Assembly: GCF_003234965.1 (NCBI RefSeq)
Contig: NZ_QKVK01000001.1
Location: 1-64,000, forward strand
From: Aestuariivirga litoralis
GTDB taxonomy: Bacteria; Pseudomonadota; Alphaproteobacteria; Rhizobiales; Aestuariivirgaceae
Direction of reading: 5' to 3'
DNA length: 64,000 nucleotides
The position numbers were made by a program, and so were the translations under genes. The notes under the pieces are model-generated. The model ran no database searches, was not told where the DNA came from, and saw only the letters and a program-made list of their open reading frames with translations. Positions 53,538-63,061 of the stretch are shown in pieces (position 1 is the first letter of the stretch; each line of letters begins with the position of its first letter).

Positions 53538-54352
53538 GCTATCGCGGCCTCACCGCGGCACTCGCCACGCAGCACGGCAAGCAACGCGCCATCGCGCCCG
53601 CCTTCGCGAAGGCCCTGGGCCTTGCCGTGGAGGTGCCGTGCGGCATCGACACCGATGCGCTGGGCACTTTCACCGGCGAGACCGCGCGCCCGGGCACGAT
53701 GCGCGAGGCCGCACGCAGCAAGGCGCGGCTTGGCATGGCGGCAGCGGGCCTGCCCCTTGGCATCGCCAGCGAGGGAAGTTTCGGGCCGCACCCCTTCATG
53801 CCCTTCCTTGCCGCGGGGCGCGAAATGCTGGTCTTCATCGATGACACGCGGGGCATCGAGGTGGTGGAGGAAGCCCTGTCGGAGAAGACCAACTTCGCGG
53901 CCCTCGACCTGACGCCGGGGGCGGACGTGGCGGGCTTCCTCACGCGTACGGGCTTTCCATCACATGCACTCGTGCTGCGCAGCGGCGGCAGGATCACCAA
54001 GGGGATCGACAGCCATGCCGAACTCGGGCGTCTGCTGGCGGCGGCCCCGGAGGGTGCAAGGCTCGAGACCGACATGCGTGCCCACGTGAACCCCACGCGC
54101 ATGGCCGAGATCGGCAAGCTGGCCCGCAGGCTGGTGCATCGCATCGCCACACCCTGCCCCGCCTGCGGCACGCCGGGCTTCGGCGTGATCCGTTCGGAGG
54201 CGGGCCTCCCCTGTGCCGATTGCAACACGCCGACCACACTCGTGCGCAACCTCGTATCGGGCTGCGCGCGGTGCAGCCACGAAAACCGACAACCGCGGAG
54301 CGACGGCCGTGAGGCCGCCTCGCCCGCCGAATGCCCGGAGTGCAACCCATGA
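53534..54352 (+). CDS. DUF6671-family protein with CxxC pairs
   Basis: The 272-residue protein has an N-terminal alpha/beta domain ([20 protein letters not shown]). The C-terminal third carries four CxxC pairs: [24 protein letters not shown] and ECPECNP. They probably bind zinc, in a rubredoxin or zinc-ribbon style. The pattern matches uncharacterised DUF6671 proteins. It overlaps dabA at its start and cysD at its end (ATGA both times), so it sits tightly inside the dab operon. Its role there is unknown. Confidence 0.8.
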   Translation: MSYRGLTAALATQHGKQRAIAPAFAKALGLAVEVPCGIDTDALGTFTGETARPGTMREAARSKARLGMAAAGLPLGIASEGSFGPHPFMPFLAAGREMLVFIDDTRGIEVVEEALSEKTNFAALDLTPGADVAGFLTRTGFPSHALVLRSGGRITKGIDSHAELGRLLAAAPEGARLETDMRAHVNPTRMAEIGKLARRLVHRIATPCPACGTPGFGVIRSEAGLPCADCNTPTTLVRNLVSGCARCSHENRQPRSDGREAASPAECPECNP

Positions 54353-55248
54353 GACTGTCCCACCTCGACCGCCTCGAAGCCGAGGCGATCCACATCATCC
54401 GCGAGACGGCGGCGCAGTTCAGGAAGCCCGTGCTGCTCTATTCGATCGGCAAGGACTCGACCACGCTGCTGCACCTCTGCGCCAAGGCCTTCCACCCGGG
54501 AAAGCCGCCCTTCCCGCTGCTGCACATCGATTCGACCTGGGAGTTCCGCGATGCCCTCGCCTTCCGCGACCGGGTGGTGAAGCACTACGGCGTGGAGCTG
54601 ATCGTCTATCGCAACGAGGAGGGTGTGCAGAAGAACATCAACCCCTTCGACCACGGCTCGAGCCTTTACACCGAGATCATGCGCACCGTGCCGCTGAAGC
54701 AGGCGATCACCGAACTGGGCTTCGACGCGGCGATCGGCGGCGCACGGCGCGATGAGGAGAAGTCGCGCGCCAAGGAACGCGTGTTCTCGGTACGCGATGC
54801 CAGCCATGGCTGGAACCCGAAGAACCAGCGGCCGGAGCTGTGGGACAATTACAATGGGCGCCTGGCACCCGGCCAGACGATGCGCGTGTTCCCCATCTCC
54901 AACTGGACGGAACTCGACGTGTGGCTCTACATCCTGCGCGAGGAGATTCCGCTGCCGCCGGTTTACTTCGCGGCCGAACGGCCGGTGGTGACGCGCGACG
55001 GGCAGATCATCCTCGTCGACGACGACCGGATGCGGCTTCACCCCGGCGAGGAGCCGGAAATGCGGCCCGTCCGCTTCCGCACCTGCGGCTGCTATCCGCT
55101 GACAGGGGGCATGCTGTCAGCGGCGAAGGATGTGCGCGAGGTGATCCTCGAGACGGTGCAGGCCTCGGGCTCCGAGCGCGCCGGGCGCATGATCGACAAG
55201 GACGGCGCCTCGGCCATGGAAGACAAGAAGCGGCAGGGCTATTTCTGA
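54349..55248 (+). CDS. cysD: Sulfate adenylyltransferase subunit 2 (CysD)
   Basis: The 299-residue protein is the small, ATP-pyrophosphatase subunit of ATP sulfurylase, which makes APS from sulfate and ATP. The PP-loop [16 protein letters not shown] is near residue 29, followed by [37 protein letters not shown] and the ending [14 protein letters not shown]. The start at 54349 overlaps the preceding stop. The GTPase partner CysN normally follows at once, but here a convergent SOUL gene does. CysN must be elsewhere, or CysD has a different use in this operon. Confidence 0.94.
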   Translation: MRLSHLDRLEAEAIHIIRETAAQFRKPVLLYSIGKDSTTLLHLCAKAFHPGKPPFPLLHIDSTWEFRDALAFRDRVVKHYGVELIVYRNEEGVQKNINPFDHGSSLYTEIMRTVPLKQAITELGFDAAIGGARRDEEKSRAKERVFSVRDASHGWNPKNQRPELWDNYNGRLAPGQTMRVFPISNWTELDVWLYILREEIPLPPVYFAAERPVVTRDGQIILVDDDRMRLHPGEEPEMRPVRFRTCGCYPLTGGMLSAAKDVREVILETVQASGSERAGRMIDKDGASAMEDKKRQGYF

Positions 55249-55844
55249 GCGAGGTCGTAGAGGATCTCGTTGCGGCGCAGGAAGCCGGGCGTGAAGGGAT
55301 CGTTGTAATAGGCGAAGATCGGCGGGCCGGACGTGGCAAGGCCCTTCCGTCTCAGCCAGTCCTGCAATGCCGCATTCTTCTCGGCGAAGAGCGCATCGTT
55401 CCACCAGCCGCTGAAGCGGATGGCGGCGCGGCGCACCGGAGGCTCCTCGCTGAGGCGCACATCCGCACCCGCAGGCTTCGGCAGGCTCGCCAGCGTGTAA
55501 CCCGATGGCATGATGAACTGGATGGTCCAGGCCTCGCCGCCCTGCTGCTGGGTAACGGGTGCCGTCATGGCGATCCTGTCGCCCGCACGGTCGCTGGCGA
55601 AGATGTAGCGGGCGAGCGGCCCGAAGCCGGCGCGCACTGCCTGGTCGCGGCTGCCGGTGCGGGTGACTTCGGCCACGGTGAGGGCCGGATAGTCGCGGAT
55701 CTCGATGGAGCCATCTGACTCGACCACCGCATAGCGGGCGATTTCCACGTTGCGGGTCTGGACGTACCAGAACGCCACGAGGCCCGCGGCAACCGCCACG
55801 ACGAGGAGTGCGAGGATGAGGATCATGCGCTTCGCCTTGTCCAT
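55239..55844 (-). CDS. SOUL-family haem-binding protein
   Basis: The 201-residue protein has an N-terminal membrane anchor ([20 protein letters not shown]) and a SOUL/HBP domain. The domain reads [20 protein letters not shown], then [27 protein letters not shown], and [19 protein letters not shown] at the end. SOUL proteins bind haem or other tetrapyrroles. The gene converges with cysD and overlaps its last 10 bases. The ATG at 55844 puts the anchor at the N terminus. Confidence 0.88.
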   Translation of the reverse strand: MDKAKRMILILALLVVAVAAGLVAFWYVQTRNVEIARYAVVESDGSIEIRDYPALTVAEVTRTGSRDQAVRAGFGPLARYIFASDRAGDRIAMTAPVTQQQGGEAWTIQFIMPSGYTLASLPKPAGADVRLSEEPPVRRAAIRFSGWWNDALFAEKNAALQDWLRRKGLATSGPPIFAYYNDPFTPGFLRRNEILYDLAQK

Positions 55845-56089
55845 GGGCCCTGCCTTTGGGGTTTCTACGCGGGGCCGCGGGGCATAGATCGCCCCCGGAA
55901 ACGGCAGGCGGAGCGGAGGCCGTCCCGCGCTCCGCTCCGCCCTTCGCCGCCCGGGTCTGCACGAGGGCGGCGATGTTCCGGTGACCAGCACTGCATGAGG
56001 CGCGGGGCTGGACCCATGACGTAAGTCAATTCCTCGGCCTATAAGCAGCGAAATTGCCATCCCCTGCAACCGTAGAAACCCCGATCCCC

Positions 56090-56977
56090 GTGAACCAGCG
56101 CCATCTCGTGACCTATCTCGTGCTGGCGCTGGTGTGGGGCCTGTCCTTCATGGTTCTGGTGTATGTGGTGAAGGCCTTCGGCTGGGCCGGGACGGTGAGC
56201 CTGCGGGCGCTGACGGCCGGAGGCGCCCTCTGGGCCGTGGCCCTGCTCATGCGGCGCAGGCTGGATTTCAGCTGTGGCTGGCGCCCGCTGGCCATTGCCG
56301 GCTTCACCACCGTGGTGATGCAGCTCGCCGGCATCGCCTATGCGGCACCGCGGATCGGCACGGCCATGACGGCCATCATCGTCTCCGCCATTCCGCTGTT
56401 CACCATGGTGGTGGGGCGCATCGCGGGGATCGAGAGGCTCAACGGGCGCAGCATCGTCGGGCTTGTCATGGGGTTCGCGGGGATCGTGCTGCTGGTGGGC
56501 TTTCCCGATGCGCCGCTGACGCCGGCGTTCCTGCTGGCCTGCGCCATCTCGATCCTCGGCTCGTTCTCGGCGGCCTGCGGCAGCCTCTATGTGAGTACCA
56601 GGCTGCGCACCACCGACCCCTGGGTCGTCACCATCGGTTCGTTCCTGTGGGGCGGCGTGATGACGCTGCCGCTGATCCTGTTCGTGCCGCTGCCCACCGT
56701 TCCGGGGGTGACGGACGTGCTGTGGCTGCTGGTCCTCGGCCTCGTCACCAGCGCGCTGATGTATGTGCTGTTCTACGGGCTGCTGGCGGCCATCGGGCCG
56801 ACGCGGGCGATCAGCGTCGAGTTCGCGGTGACGGTGGTGGCGGTCGCGGCCGGCACCATGCTGCTGGGCGAGCGCCTGTCCTGGGCGCAGGTGGCAGGCG
56901 GCACGGTGATCATCGCCGGCTGCGCCCTGGTGCTGGGGATCTGGCCCGGCGCACGCCGCCAGGCCACCGGTCTTTGA
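56090..56977 (+). CDS. EamA/DMT-family transporter
   Basis: The protein has ten hydrophobic helices in two EamA repeats (LVTYLVLALVWGLSFMVLVY, and LVTSALMYVLFYGLLAAIGP in the second half). Family members export small metabolites such as amino acids. The start is not settled: GTG at 56090 or TTG at 56054, with no clear ribosome binding site before either. It stands alone between the SOUL gene (divergent) and the radA region. Confidence 0.85.
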   Translation: MNQRHLVTYLVLALVWGLSFMVLVYVVKAFGWAGTVSLRALTAGGALWAVALLMRRRLDFSCGWRPLAIAGFTTVVMQLAGIAYAAPRIGTAMTAIIVSAIPLFTMVVGRIAGIERLNGRSIVGLVMGFAGIVLLVGFPDAPLTPAFLLACAISILGSFSAACGSLYVSTRLRTTDPWVVTIGSFLWGGVMTLPLILFVPLPTVPGVTDVLWLLVLGLVTSALMYVLFYGLLAAIGPTRAISVEFAVTVVAVAAGTMLLGERLSWAQVAGGTVIIAGCALVLGIWPGARRQATGL

Positions 56978-57318
56978 CGCTACGTCAGCACGGCTTACAT
57001 TTAAGTTGATTTCACAACCTTCACTAGCGTAATATTCTGTTCATCACCCAAGCCCCGACGACAGCGGGAGTGAGGTGTGCAAGGTCCGCCTGCCCCGGCC
57101 CCTTGCAGGACGTGCCTGCCGGGGGACGCCCGAGGAAGTATTGTTTGCCTCGCAGCATCCCCAAGTGCGCGGTTCCCGGCCGGTCCCGGAGGTGCCCCAC
57201 CCCTTCGGGACCGCTGCCTGCGTGATGCCATCCGGCAGCATAGGCCAACAGCATGGGCCAGCAGCATGCCGTGCAACTTGCCCCTTTCCGTTCCATGAAT
57301 GTTCCGGTACACAGGGGC
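56978..57318. other. Intergenic region upstream of radA
   Basis: These 341 bases hold no credible gene; the open frames on both strands are shadows. An AT-rich stretch at 56995-57045 is the likely promoter area. A CGGTCCC/GGGACCG inverted repeat around 57180-57213 and other short GC hairpins suggest a structured leader, but I cannot match it to a known RNA. Confidence 0.35.
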
Positions 57319-58707
57319 ATGGCCAAATCTTCTCATTTCGTCTGCCAGAGCTGCGGCTCGACCTCCACCAAGTGGTCCGGCCGCTGCGACAATTGCGGCG
57401 AGTGGAACTCCATGGTGGAGGAACAGGCCGCGGCACCGCTGTCGGGCTCCAGGGGTGCCAGCCTGCCCAAGGGGCGGGCCACGCGGCTGGTGGGCCTGCG
57501 CGGCGAATCGCCCGCACCGCCACGCATCGTCACCGGCATCACCGAGCTCGATCGGGTGGCGGGCGGCGGCTTCGTTCCCGGCTCCGGCGTGCTGATCGGC
57601 GGCGACCCCGGCATCGGCAAGTCCACCCTGCTGCTGCAGGCCATGGCCGCCCTGGCACGCAAGGGCGAGCGCGTGGTCTATATCTCCGGCGAGGAGGCGA
57701 TTGCCCAGGTGCGGCTGCGCGCCCAGCGCCTTGGGCTCGACGATGCGGCGGTGCTGCTGGCCACCGAAACCAACGTTTCCGACATCGTGGCCACGCTGTC
57801 CGAGGACAAGCCGCCCGCCATCGCGGTGATCGATTCGATCCAGACCCTGTGGGCGCCCTCGATCGAGGCGGCCCCCGGCACGGTTTCACAGCTGAAGGCG
57901 GGTTCGGAGGCGCTGATCCGCTTCGCCAAGCAGAAGGGCACGGCCGTGCTGCTGGTCGGCCACGTCACCAAGGACGGCCAGATCGCCGGCCCCAAGGTGG
58001 TGGAACACATGGTCGATGCGGTGCTCTATTTCGAGGGCGACCGCGGCCACCAGTACCGCATCCTGCGCGCCGTCAAGAATCGCTTCGGGCCGACCGACGA
58101 GATCGGCGTTTTCGAGATGTCGGACGGCGGCTTGGCCGAGGTCACCAATCCCTCGCGCCTGTTCATGGGCTCGGACGAGCGGCCGACGCCCGGTACGGCG
58201 GTCTTCGCCGGCATGGAAGGCACGAGGCCCCTGCTGATCGAGGTGCAGGCGCTGGTCTCGCCCTCTCCCCTCGGCACGCCGCGGCGTACCACCGTGGGCT
58301 GGGATTCGAACCGGCTGGCCATGATCCTGGCCGTGCTGGAAGCCCGCGCCGGGGTGCAGATCGGGCAGAACGACGTCTACCTGAACGTCGCCGGCGGGCT
58401 GAAGGTGCGCGAGCCCGCAGCCGACCTCGCCGTTGCGGCAGCGCTGCTCTCCTCGCTCACCGGCACGGTGATCCCGCCCGGCACGGCGGTGTTCGGCGAG
58501 ATCGCGCTGTCCGGCGCCATCCGCCCGGTGGGCCAGACCGAGGCCCGCCTGAAGGAGGCCCAGAAGCTTGGCCTCAAGGAGGCCATCGTTGCCGCCACGG
58601 CGGAACAGCCGGGCGCCAGGGGCCTGAAGGTGAAGGGCCTCGAGACCATCATGGACCTCGTTGCATGGTCTGCCGCCCAGGACCGGGGACAGCGGAGAAT
58701 CGCCTAG
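57319..58707 (+). CDS. radA: DNA repair protein RadA
   Basis: The 462-residue protein acts in recombination and branch migration. It has the N-terminal C4 zinc finger (FVCQSCGSTSTKWSGRCDNC), Walker A GGDPGIGKST near residue 93, the RadA motif AVKNRFGPTDEIGVF near 252, and a C-terminal Lon-like domain with AADLAVAAALLSS and FGEIALSG. The ATG at 57319 gives the usual MAKS start; ATG at 57295 is also in frame. The radA-cvpA-purF order is conserved in alphaproteobacteria. Confidence 0.96.
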   Translation: MAKSSHFVCQSCGSTSTKWSGRCDNCGEWNSMVEEQAAAPLSGSRGASLPKGRATRLVGLRGESPAPPRIVTGITELDRVAGGGFVPGSGVLIGGDPGIGKSTLLLQAMAALARKGERVVYISGEEAIAQVRLRAQRLGLDDAAVLLATETNVSDIVATLSEDKPPAIAVIDSIQTLWAPSIEAAPGTVSQLKAGSEALIRFAKQKGTAVLLVGHVTKDGQIAGPKVVEHMVDAVLYFEGDRGHQYRILRAVKNRFGPTDEIGVFEMSDGGLAEVTNPSRLFMGSDERPTPGTAVFAGMEGTRPLLIEVQALVSPSPLGTPRRTTVGWDSNRLAMILAVLEARAGVQIGQNDVYLNVAGGLKVREPAADLAVAAALLSSLTGTVIPPGTAVFGEIALSGAIRPVGQTEARLKEAQKLGLKEAIVAATAEQPGARGLKVKGLETIMDLVAWSAAQDRGQRRIA

Positions 58708-58774
58708 GCTCGGAGCGGAATCCTTTCTATAAGGACCCCGAAACCGGGTCGCCGCACCCCTTCAGGACCACGAG

Positions 58775-59449
58775 ATGCCGCTGACACTTCTCGATTTCAT
58801 TCTCCTCGCCATCATGCTCGTTTCCGGCCTCCTGGCGCTGATGCGCGGCTTCACCCGCGAAGTGTTGTCGCTGGTTGCATGGGGTGCCGCGGCGGTCGCC
58901 GCCTATTTCGCCATCAAGCAGCCGGCCCTCGTCACCTGGGCCAAGGCCAACGTGCCCTACCTCGAAAAGGACATCCTGGCCCAGATCGCGGTGGGCGCCA
59001 CGGCGTTCCTGATCGTGCTGATCATCGTGTCGATCATCAGCGTGAAGATCTCGGACTGGGTGGTCGATTCGGCCGCCGGCTCCTTCGACCGCACGCTGGG
59101 CTTCATTTTCGGCGTGGTCAGGGGTTTTATTCTCGTCGCCATCGCCTATCTGTTCTATGGCTGGCTCCTGCCCTTCGACAAGCAGGAGACGTGGGTCCGG
59201 AACGCCTATTCGCTGCCGATGATCAAGTCGGCCGGCGAAGGTCTCCTGTCCTTCATGCCGCCCGACATCGCGGATACGCTGAACAACACGGCTCTCGCCA
59301 CCGGCGGCGAGAAGACGTCGGCGGAACCCGAGGCCGGGCAGACCGACCCGGGCTACAAGACCAACGACAGCCAGCAGCTGGACAACCTGATGCAGAGCAC
59401 CGGCGGCAACGACCAGCAGCCAGCCGCCGGACAGGAGACGGGCCAATGA
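58775..59449 (+). CDS. cvpA: CvpA-family membrane protein
   Basis: The 224-residue protein has four hydrophobic helices (first LTLLDFILLAIMLVSGLLAL) and the CvpA core FTREVLSLVAWGAAAVAAYF. A soluble Gln/Asn/Gly-rich C-terminal tail of about 55 residues follows. CvpA is linked to envelope stress and colicin V export in enterobacteria; its exact role is unclear. Its stop overlaps the purF start (ATGA), the classic cvpA-purF coupling. Confidence 0.92.
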   Translation: MPLTLLDFILLAIMLVSGLLALMRGFTREVLSLVAWGAAAVAAYFAIKQPALVTWAKANVPYLEKDILAQIAVGATAFLIVLIIVSIISVKISDWVVDSAAGSFDRTLGFIFGVVRGFILVAIAYLFYGWLLPFDKQETWVRNAYSLPMIKSAGEGLLSFMPPDIADTLNNTALATGGEKTSAEPEAGQTDPGYKTNDSQQLDNLMQSTGGNDQQPAAGQETGQ

Positions 59450-60906
59450 GCATGGACCTCGACTTCGAACTGAACGCCGACCGCCTGCGCGAGGAGTGCG
59501 GCGTGTTCGGCATCTATGGCCACCCGGACGCCGCGGCCCTCACGGCCCTCGGCCTGCATGCGCTGCAGCACCGCGGCCAGGAAGCAGCGGGAATCGTCTC
59601 CTTCGACGGCGAGCGCTTCCAGACCGAGCGCCGCCTGGGGCTCGTCGGCGACCACTTCTCCTCCGAGAAGGTGATCAACCGCCTGCAGGGCTCCTCGGCA
59701 CTGGGCCATGTGCGCTATTCGACGACCGGCGAGACCATCCTGCGCAACGTGCAGCCGCTGTTCGCCGAGCTCGCCGCCGGCGGCTTCGCCGTCGCCCACA
59801 ACGGCAACCTCACCAATGGCCTGACGCTGCGCCGCGAGCTGATCTCGCAGGGTGCCATCTGCCAGTCGACCTCCGACACCGAGGTGATCCTCCACCTCGT
59901 GGCACGCTCGCAGAAGAGCCGCATCGTGGAACGCTACATCGACGCGCTGCGCTCGCTGGAAGGTGCCTATGCCCTGGTGGCGCTGACCAACAAGAAGCTG
60001 ATCGGCGCGCGCGACCCCAACGGAATCCGCCCGCTGATCCTCGGCGAGCTGAACGGCGCCTATATCCTGTGCTCGGAAACCTGCGCACTGGACATCATCG
60101 GCGCCAAGTACATCCGCGAGATCGAGAACGGCGAAGTCGTTGTGATCTCGGATGACGGGATCGAGAGCCTCCGCCCCTTCCCCAAGACGCCGGCGCGCCC
60201 CTGCATCTTCGAATACATCTACTTCTCGCGCCCCGACTCCATGCTGGGCGGCCGCTCGATCTATGAAGTGCGCAAGGCGATGGGCCGCGAGCTGGCGCGG
60301 GAATCCGCCGTGGCGGCGGACGTGATCGTGCCGATCCCCGACTCGGGCGTTCCCGCGGCGCTGGGCTTCGCGCAGGAAACGGGCATTCCCTTCGAGCTCG
60401 GCATCATCCGCAACCATTATGTGGGCCGCACCTTCATCGAGCCCACGCAAACGATCCGCTCGCTGGGCGTGAAGCTGAAGCACAATGCCAACCGCGCCGT
60501 CGTCCAGGGCAAGCGCGTGGTGCTGGTCGACGATTCGATCGTGCGCGGCACCACGTCCGTCAAGATCGTGCGGATGATGTATGAGGCCGGGGCGAAGGAG
60601 GTGCACATGCGCATCTCGAGCCCGCCCATCAAGCACCCGGATTTCTACGGCATCGACACGCCGGAGCAGAAGTCGCTGCTCGCCGCCACCCACACGCTGG
60701 AAGAGATGCGCCAGTATATCGGCGTCGACTCGCTGGCCTTCCTGTCGGTCGATGGCGTCTACCGGTCGGTGGGCTACGAGGGCCGCGACAATGCCCGGCC
60801 GCAGTTCACCGATCACTGCTTCACCGGCGATTATCCCACCCACCTCACCGACCTCGTGGGTGAAACCAAGAAGCAGCAGCTCTCGCTGCTGGCGGAAGCG
60901 GGCTGA
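59446..60906 (+). CDS. purF: Amidophosphoribosyltransferase
   Basis: The 486-residue enzyme catalyses the first committed step of purine synthesis, making phosphoribosylamine from PRPP and glutamine. A short propeptide precedes the catalytic cysteine in REECGVFGIYG (Cys near residue 18). The glutaminase domain shows LGHVRYSTTGE and AHNGNLTNG. The PRPP loop VVLVDDSIVRGTT is near residue 358. The C terminus has the CxxD-free alphaproteobacterial form. The ATG at 59446 overlaps the cvpA stop. Confidence 0.96.
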   Translation: MSMDLDFELNADRLREECGVFGIYGHPDAAALTALGLHALQHRGQEAAGIVSFDGERFQTERRLGLVGDHFSSEKVINRLQGSSALGHVRYSTTGETILRNVQPLFAELAAGGFAVAHNGNLTNGLTLRRELISQGAICQSTSDTEVILHLVARSQKSRIVERYIDALRSLEGAYALVALTNKKLIGARDPNGIRPLILGELNGAYILCSETCALDIIGAKYIREIENGEVVVISDDGIESLRPFPKTPARPCIFEYIYFSRPDSMLGGRSIYEVRKAMGRELARESAVAADVIVPIPDSGVPAALGFAQETGIPFELGIIRNHYVGRTFIEPTQTIRSLGVKLKHNANRAVVQGKRVVLVDDSIVRGTTSVKIVRMMYEAGAKEVHMRISSPPIKHPDFYGIDTPEQKSLLAATHTLEEMRQYIGVDSLAFLSVDGVYRSVGYEGRDNARPQFTDHCFTGDYPTHLTDLVGETKKQQLSLLAEAG

Positions 60907-60912
60907 ACACGA

Positions 60913-61644
60913 ATGACACGACGGCTTGAAGGGCGCGTCGCCCTGGTGACGGGCGCATCGCGCGGGCTTGGCGCCTCCGCCGCCATCGCGCTGGCCAGGG
61001 AAGGCGCCCACATCATCGCCACGGCGCGCACCGAGGGCGGCCTCACCGAACTCGACGACGAGATCAAGAAGGTCGGCGGCTCCGCCACGCTGGTGCCGGT
61101 CGACATCAAGGACTTCCCCGCCATCGACCGGCTGGGGGCCGCCATCTTCGACCGCTGGAAGAAGCTCGACATCCTGGTCGGCAATGCCGGCGTGCTGGGC
61201 AAGCTGACGCCCGTGGCCCATGCCGACCCCAAGATGTGGGACGAGGTGATGGCGGTGAACGTCACCGCCAATTACCGTCTCATCCGCTCCATGGATCCGC
61301 TGCTGCGCCAGTCGGATGCGGGCCGCGCGGTCTTCGTCACCTCCGGGCTTGCCCACAAGTGCTGGGCCTATTGGGGCCCCTATTCGATTTCCAAGGCCGC
61401 GCTCGAAGCGATGGTGAAGACCTATGCGGCGGAGAACGCCACCACGGCGGTGCGCGCCAACTGCTTCAGCCCCGGCGCCACGCGCACCGACATGCGCGCC
61501 AGGGCCATGCCCGGCGAAGACCCGATGACGCTTCCCCACCCCGACGAGGTGGCGGCCCAGATCGTGCCGATGTGCGAGGCCTCCTTCAGCGACAATGGCG
61601 GGGTGTGGAAATACGCGCCCGAAGGACTGTTCAAGCAATTCTGA
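60913..61644 (+). CDS. Short-chain dehydrogenase/reductase
   Basis: The 243-residue protein is a classical SDR. The NAD(P) loop TGASRGLG is near residue 15, followed by GNAGVLG, the catalytic Ser in VFVTSGLAHK, and YSISK as the YxxxK motif. It starts six bases after purF, an arrangement conserved in related genomes. The substrate is unknown, though the position suggests a housekeeping or biosynthetic link. The C-terminal end KYAPEGLFKQF is well formed. Confidence 0.92.
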   Translation: MTRRLEGRVALVTGASRGLGASAAIALAREGAHIIATARTEGGLTELDDEIKKVGGSATLVPVDIKDFPAIDRLGAAIFDRWKKLDILVGNAGVLGKLTPVAHADPKMWDEVMAVNVTANYRLIRSMDPLLRQSDAGRAVFVTSGLAHKCWAYWGPYSISKAALEAMVKTYAAENATTAVRANCFSPGATRTDMRARAMPGEDPMTLPHPDEVAAQIVPMCEASFSDNGGVWKYAPEGLFKQF

Positions 61645-61657
61645 GAAAGGTGCCCCG

Positions 61658-62425
61658 ATGAGCGACAACCAGGTGATCGCGGCCTTCGCCGCCGCCCGCA
61701 AGTCACAGTCGCCGCTGAGCCGCCTGCCGGAGGATGCCGCCCCCGACCTCGCCCGCGCCTTCCGCCTGCAATGCGCCGTCACCACGGAGCTTGGCTGGGA
61801 GCAGGCCGGCTGGAAGATCGGCTGCACGTCCGAGCGCGCGCAGAAGGCACTCAACGCCAAGGGCCCCTTCCCCGGCACGATCTTCGCCAACCGCGTCTAT
61901 CGCTCGGGCGAGGCCTTTCCCACCATCGCGGAGAACAAGCGCGTGGTGGAGCCCGAGGTGTGCTTCACCATGGAAAGCCCCCTGCCCCCGCGCGGCCGCG
62001 ACTACACCGTGGACGAAGTGATGACGGCGGTGGCGCATGTCTGCGTCGCGATCGAGGTCGTCAACCCGCGCACGCCGCGGGGCTTCGGCGACGAGGTGCC
62101 GTGGTTCATCGTCGACGGCGGCTTGAACGAGGGGATCGTGCTGGGCGAGGCGCGGAAGCCGCTGTCACGCGCCGACTACGCCTCGCTGCGCGGGCAGGTG
62201 TGGTGGAACGGCCGCGAGATGCAGGGCGGCGTGGGCGCCAATGCGCTGGGCGGTGGCGACCTGGCGCTCACCTGGCTGGCCAATCACCTCAATGGTCACG
62301 GCCTGGGGCTGAAGGAAGGCGACATCATCACCACAGGCGTGATCACCGAATTCTTCTCCGCCGCACTGGGCGACGACATCGAGGTCCGCTTCGAGCACCT
62401 TGGCGATGTGACGGTGAAGTTCTGA
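61658..62425 (+). CDS. 2-keto-4-pentenoate hydratase / FAH-family protein
   Basis: The 255-residue protein belongs to the fumarylacetoacetase/hydratase superfamily. The metal-binding residues are visible in VVEPEVCFTMESPLP (Glu-x-Glu type) and in the later VAIEVVNPRTP. The segment AGWKIGCTSERAQKALN matches MhpD-like hydratases, which act on 2-hydroxypentadienoate in meta-cleavage pathways. No other meta-pathway gene is present. The ATG at 61658 follows GAGAAAGG; it starts 13 bases after the SDR gene, probably in the same transcript. Confidence 0.86.
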   Translation: MSDNQVIAAFAAARKSQSPLSRLPEDAAPDLARAFRLQCAVTTELGWEQAGWKIGCTSERAQKALNAKGPFPGTIFANRVYRSGEAFPTIAENKRVVEPEVCFTMESPLPPRGRDYTVDEVMTAVAHVCVAIEVVNPRTPRGFGDEVPWFIVDGGLNEGIVLGEARKPLSRADYASLRGQVWWNGREMQGGVGANALGGGDLALTWLANHLNGHGLGLKEGDIITTGVITEFFSAALGDDIEVRFEHLGDVTVKF

Positions 62426-62591
62426 CCTGCGAAGCCGCCGCCGGCCTGCCCAGGCCCCAATCAATACACGCCTTAAAATTGCTTAATGAAGCATTGCCCG
62501 CCTGAAGGCCTCGAAACTATAAACAATGCTATAGTGCGCCCTATATAACTTACAGAAGTCATTCACTTTTATTTACATCGGCTGCATTTTT

Positions 62592-62605
62592 TTGACATAG
62601 ATCAA
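62592..62605. promoter_or_regulatory. FNR/FixK-type box upstream of fccA
   Basis: TTGACATAGATCAA fits the TTGAT-N4-ATCAA consensus with one change. It lies 88 bases before the fccA start in a 268-base AT-rich gap. This suggests control of sulfide oxidation by oxygen or redox state through an FNR/FixK-type activator. The Crp/Fnr-family gene at 13914-14600 is one candidate in the same window. Confidence 0.6.
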
Positions 62606-62693
62606 GCACACGACTTCATCGGCGGTGCTTCCTGTCAGTAGAGCCGGCGGACGCGTCCGTCGCGCGGTTCACCGATGGGAGGGAAGACAGATC

Positions 62694-63035
62694 ATGACCA
62701 AGAGCAGACTCCTCGCATGCTGCCTGGCGCTTGCCGGCGTGCTGCTGGCAACCGATGCCGGGGCCTATGACCTCAACAACGGCCGCCTGCTGGCCTCGAA
62801 CTGCACGCAGTGCCACTCCACCAACGTCCTGCCCAAGACCGGCGGCTACGACAGCCTGGTGGGCGAGTCTTACAGCGAGATCTACGGCGAACTGCGCGAG
62901 TTCAAGCAGAAGTTCAACGCCACCACGAAAACCTGCACCGAGAATGATCCGAAGGAATGTCTCATGGCCGTGCACGCCATGCCCTACACCGACAAGGAAA
63001 TGCAGGACATCGCCTGGTACCTGTCCCAGCGCTAA
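62694..63035 (+). CDS. fccA: Cytochrome c subunit beside sulfide dehydrogenase (FccA-like)
   Basis: The 113-residue protein has a signal peptide (LLACCLALAGVLLATDAGA) and one haem motif, CTQCH, near residue 37. A ligand methionine is probably in VHAMPYTDKEM. It lies 26 bases upstream of the flavoprotein subunit and is probably its electron acceptor, passing electrons from sulfide to the respiratory chain. The ATG at 62694 follows GGGAGGGAAG. It is a monohaem form; some FccA proteins are diheme. Confidence 0.85.
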   Translation: MTKSRLLACCLALAGVLLATDAGAYDLNNGRLLASNCTQCHSTNVLPKTGGYDSLVGESYSEIYGELREFKQKFNATTKTCTENDPKECLMAVHAMPYTDKEMQDIAWYLSQR

Positions 63036-63061
63036 CCCATCACCGGATCAAGGAGCCTCAC

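Noticed and set aside
56978-57318. A structured non-coding RNA (SRP, 6S or tmRNA) upstream of radA.
   Set aside because: Short hairpins exist, but none of the conserved sequences of those RNAs is visible.
59353-61890. An 845-codon minus-strand ORF opposite purF and the SDR gene.
   Set aside because: Its composition is that of a GC-rich antisense frame, and purF, SDR and hydratase on the plus strand are certain.
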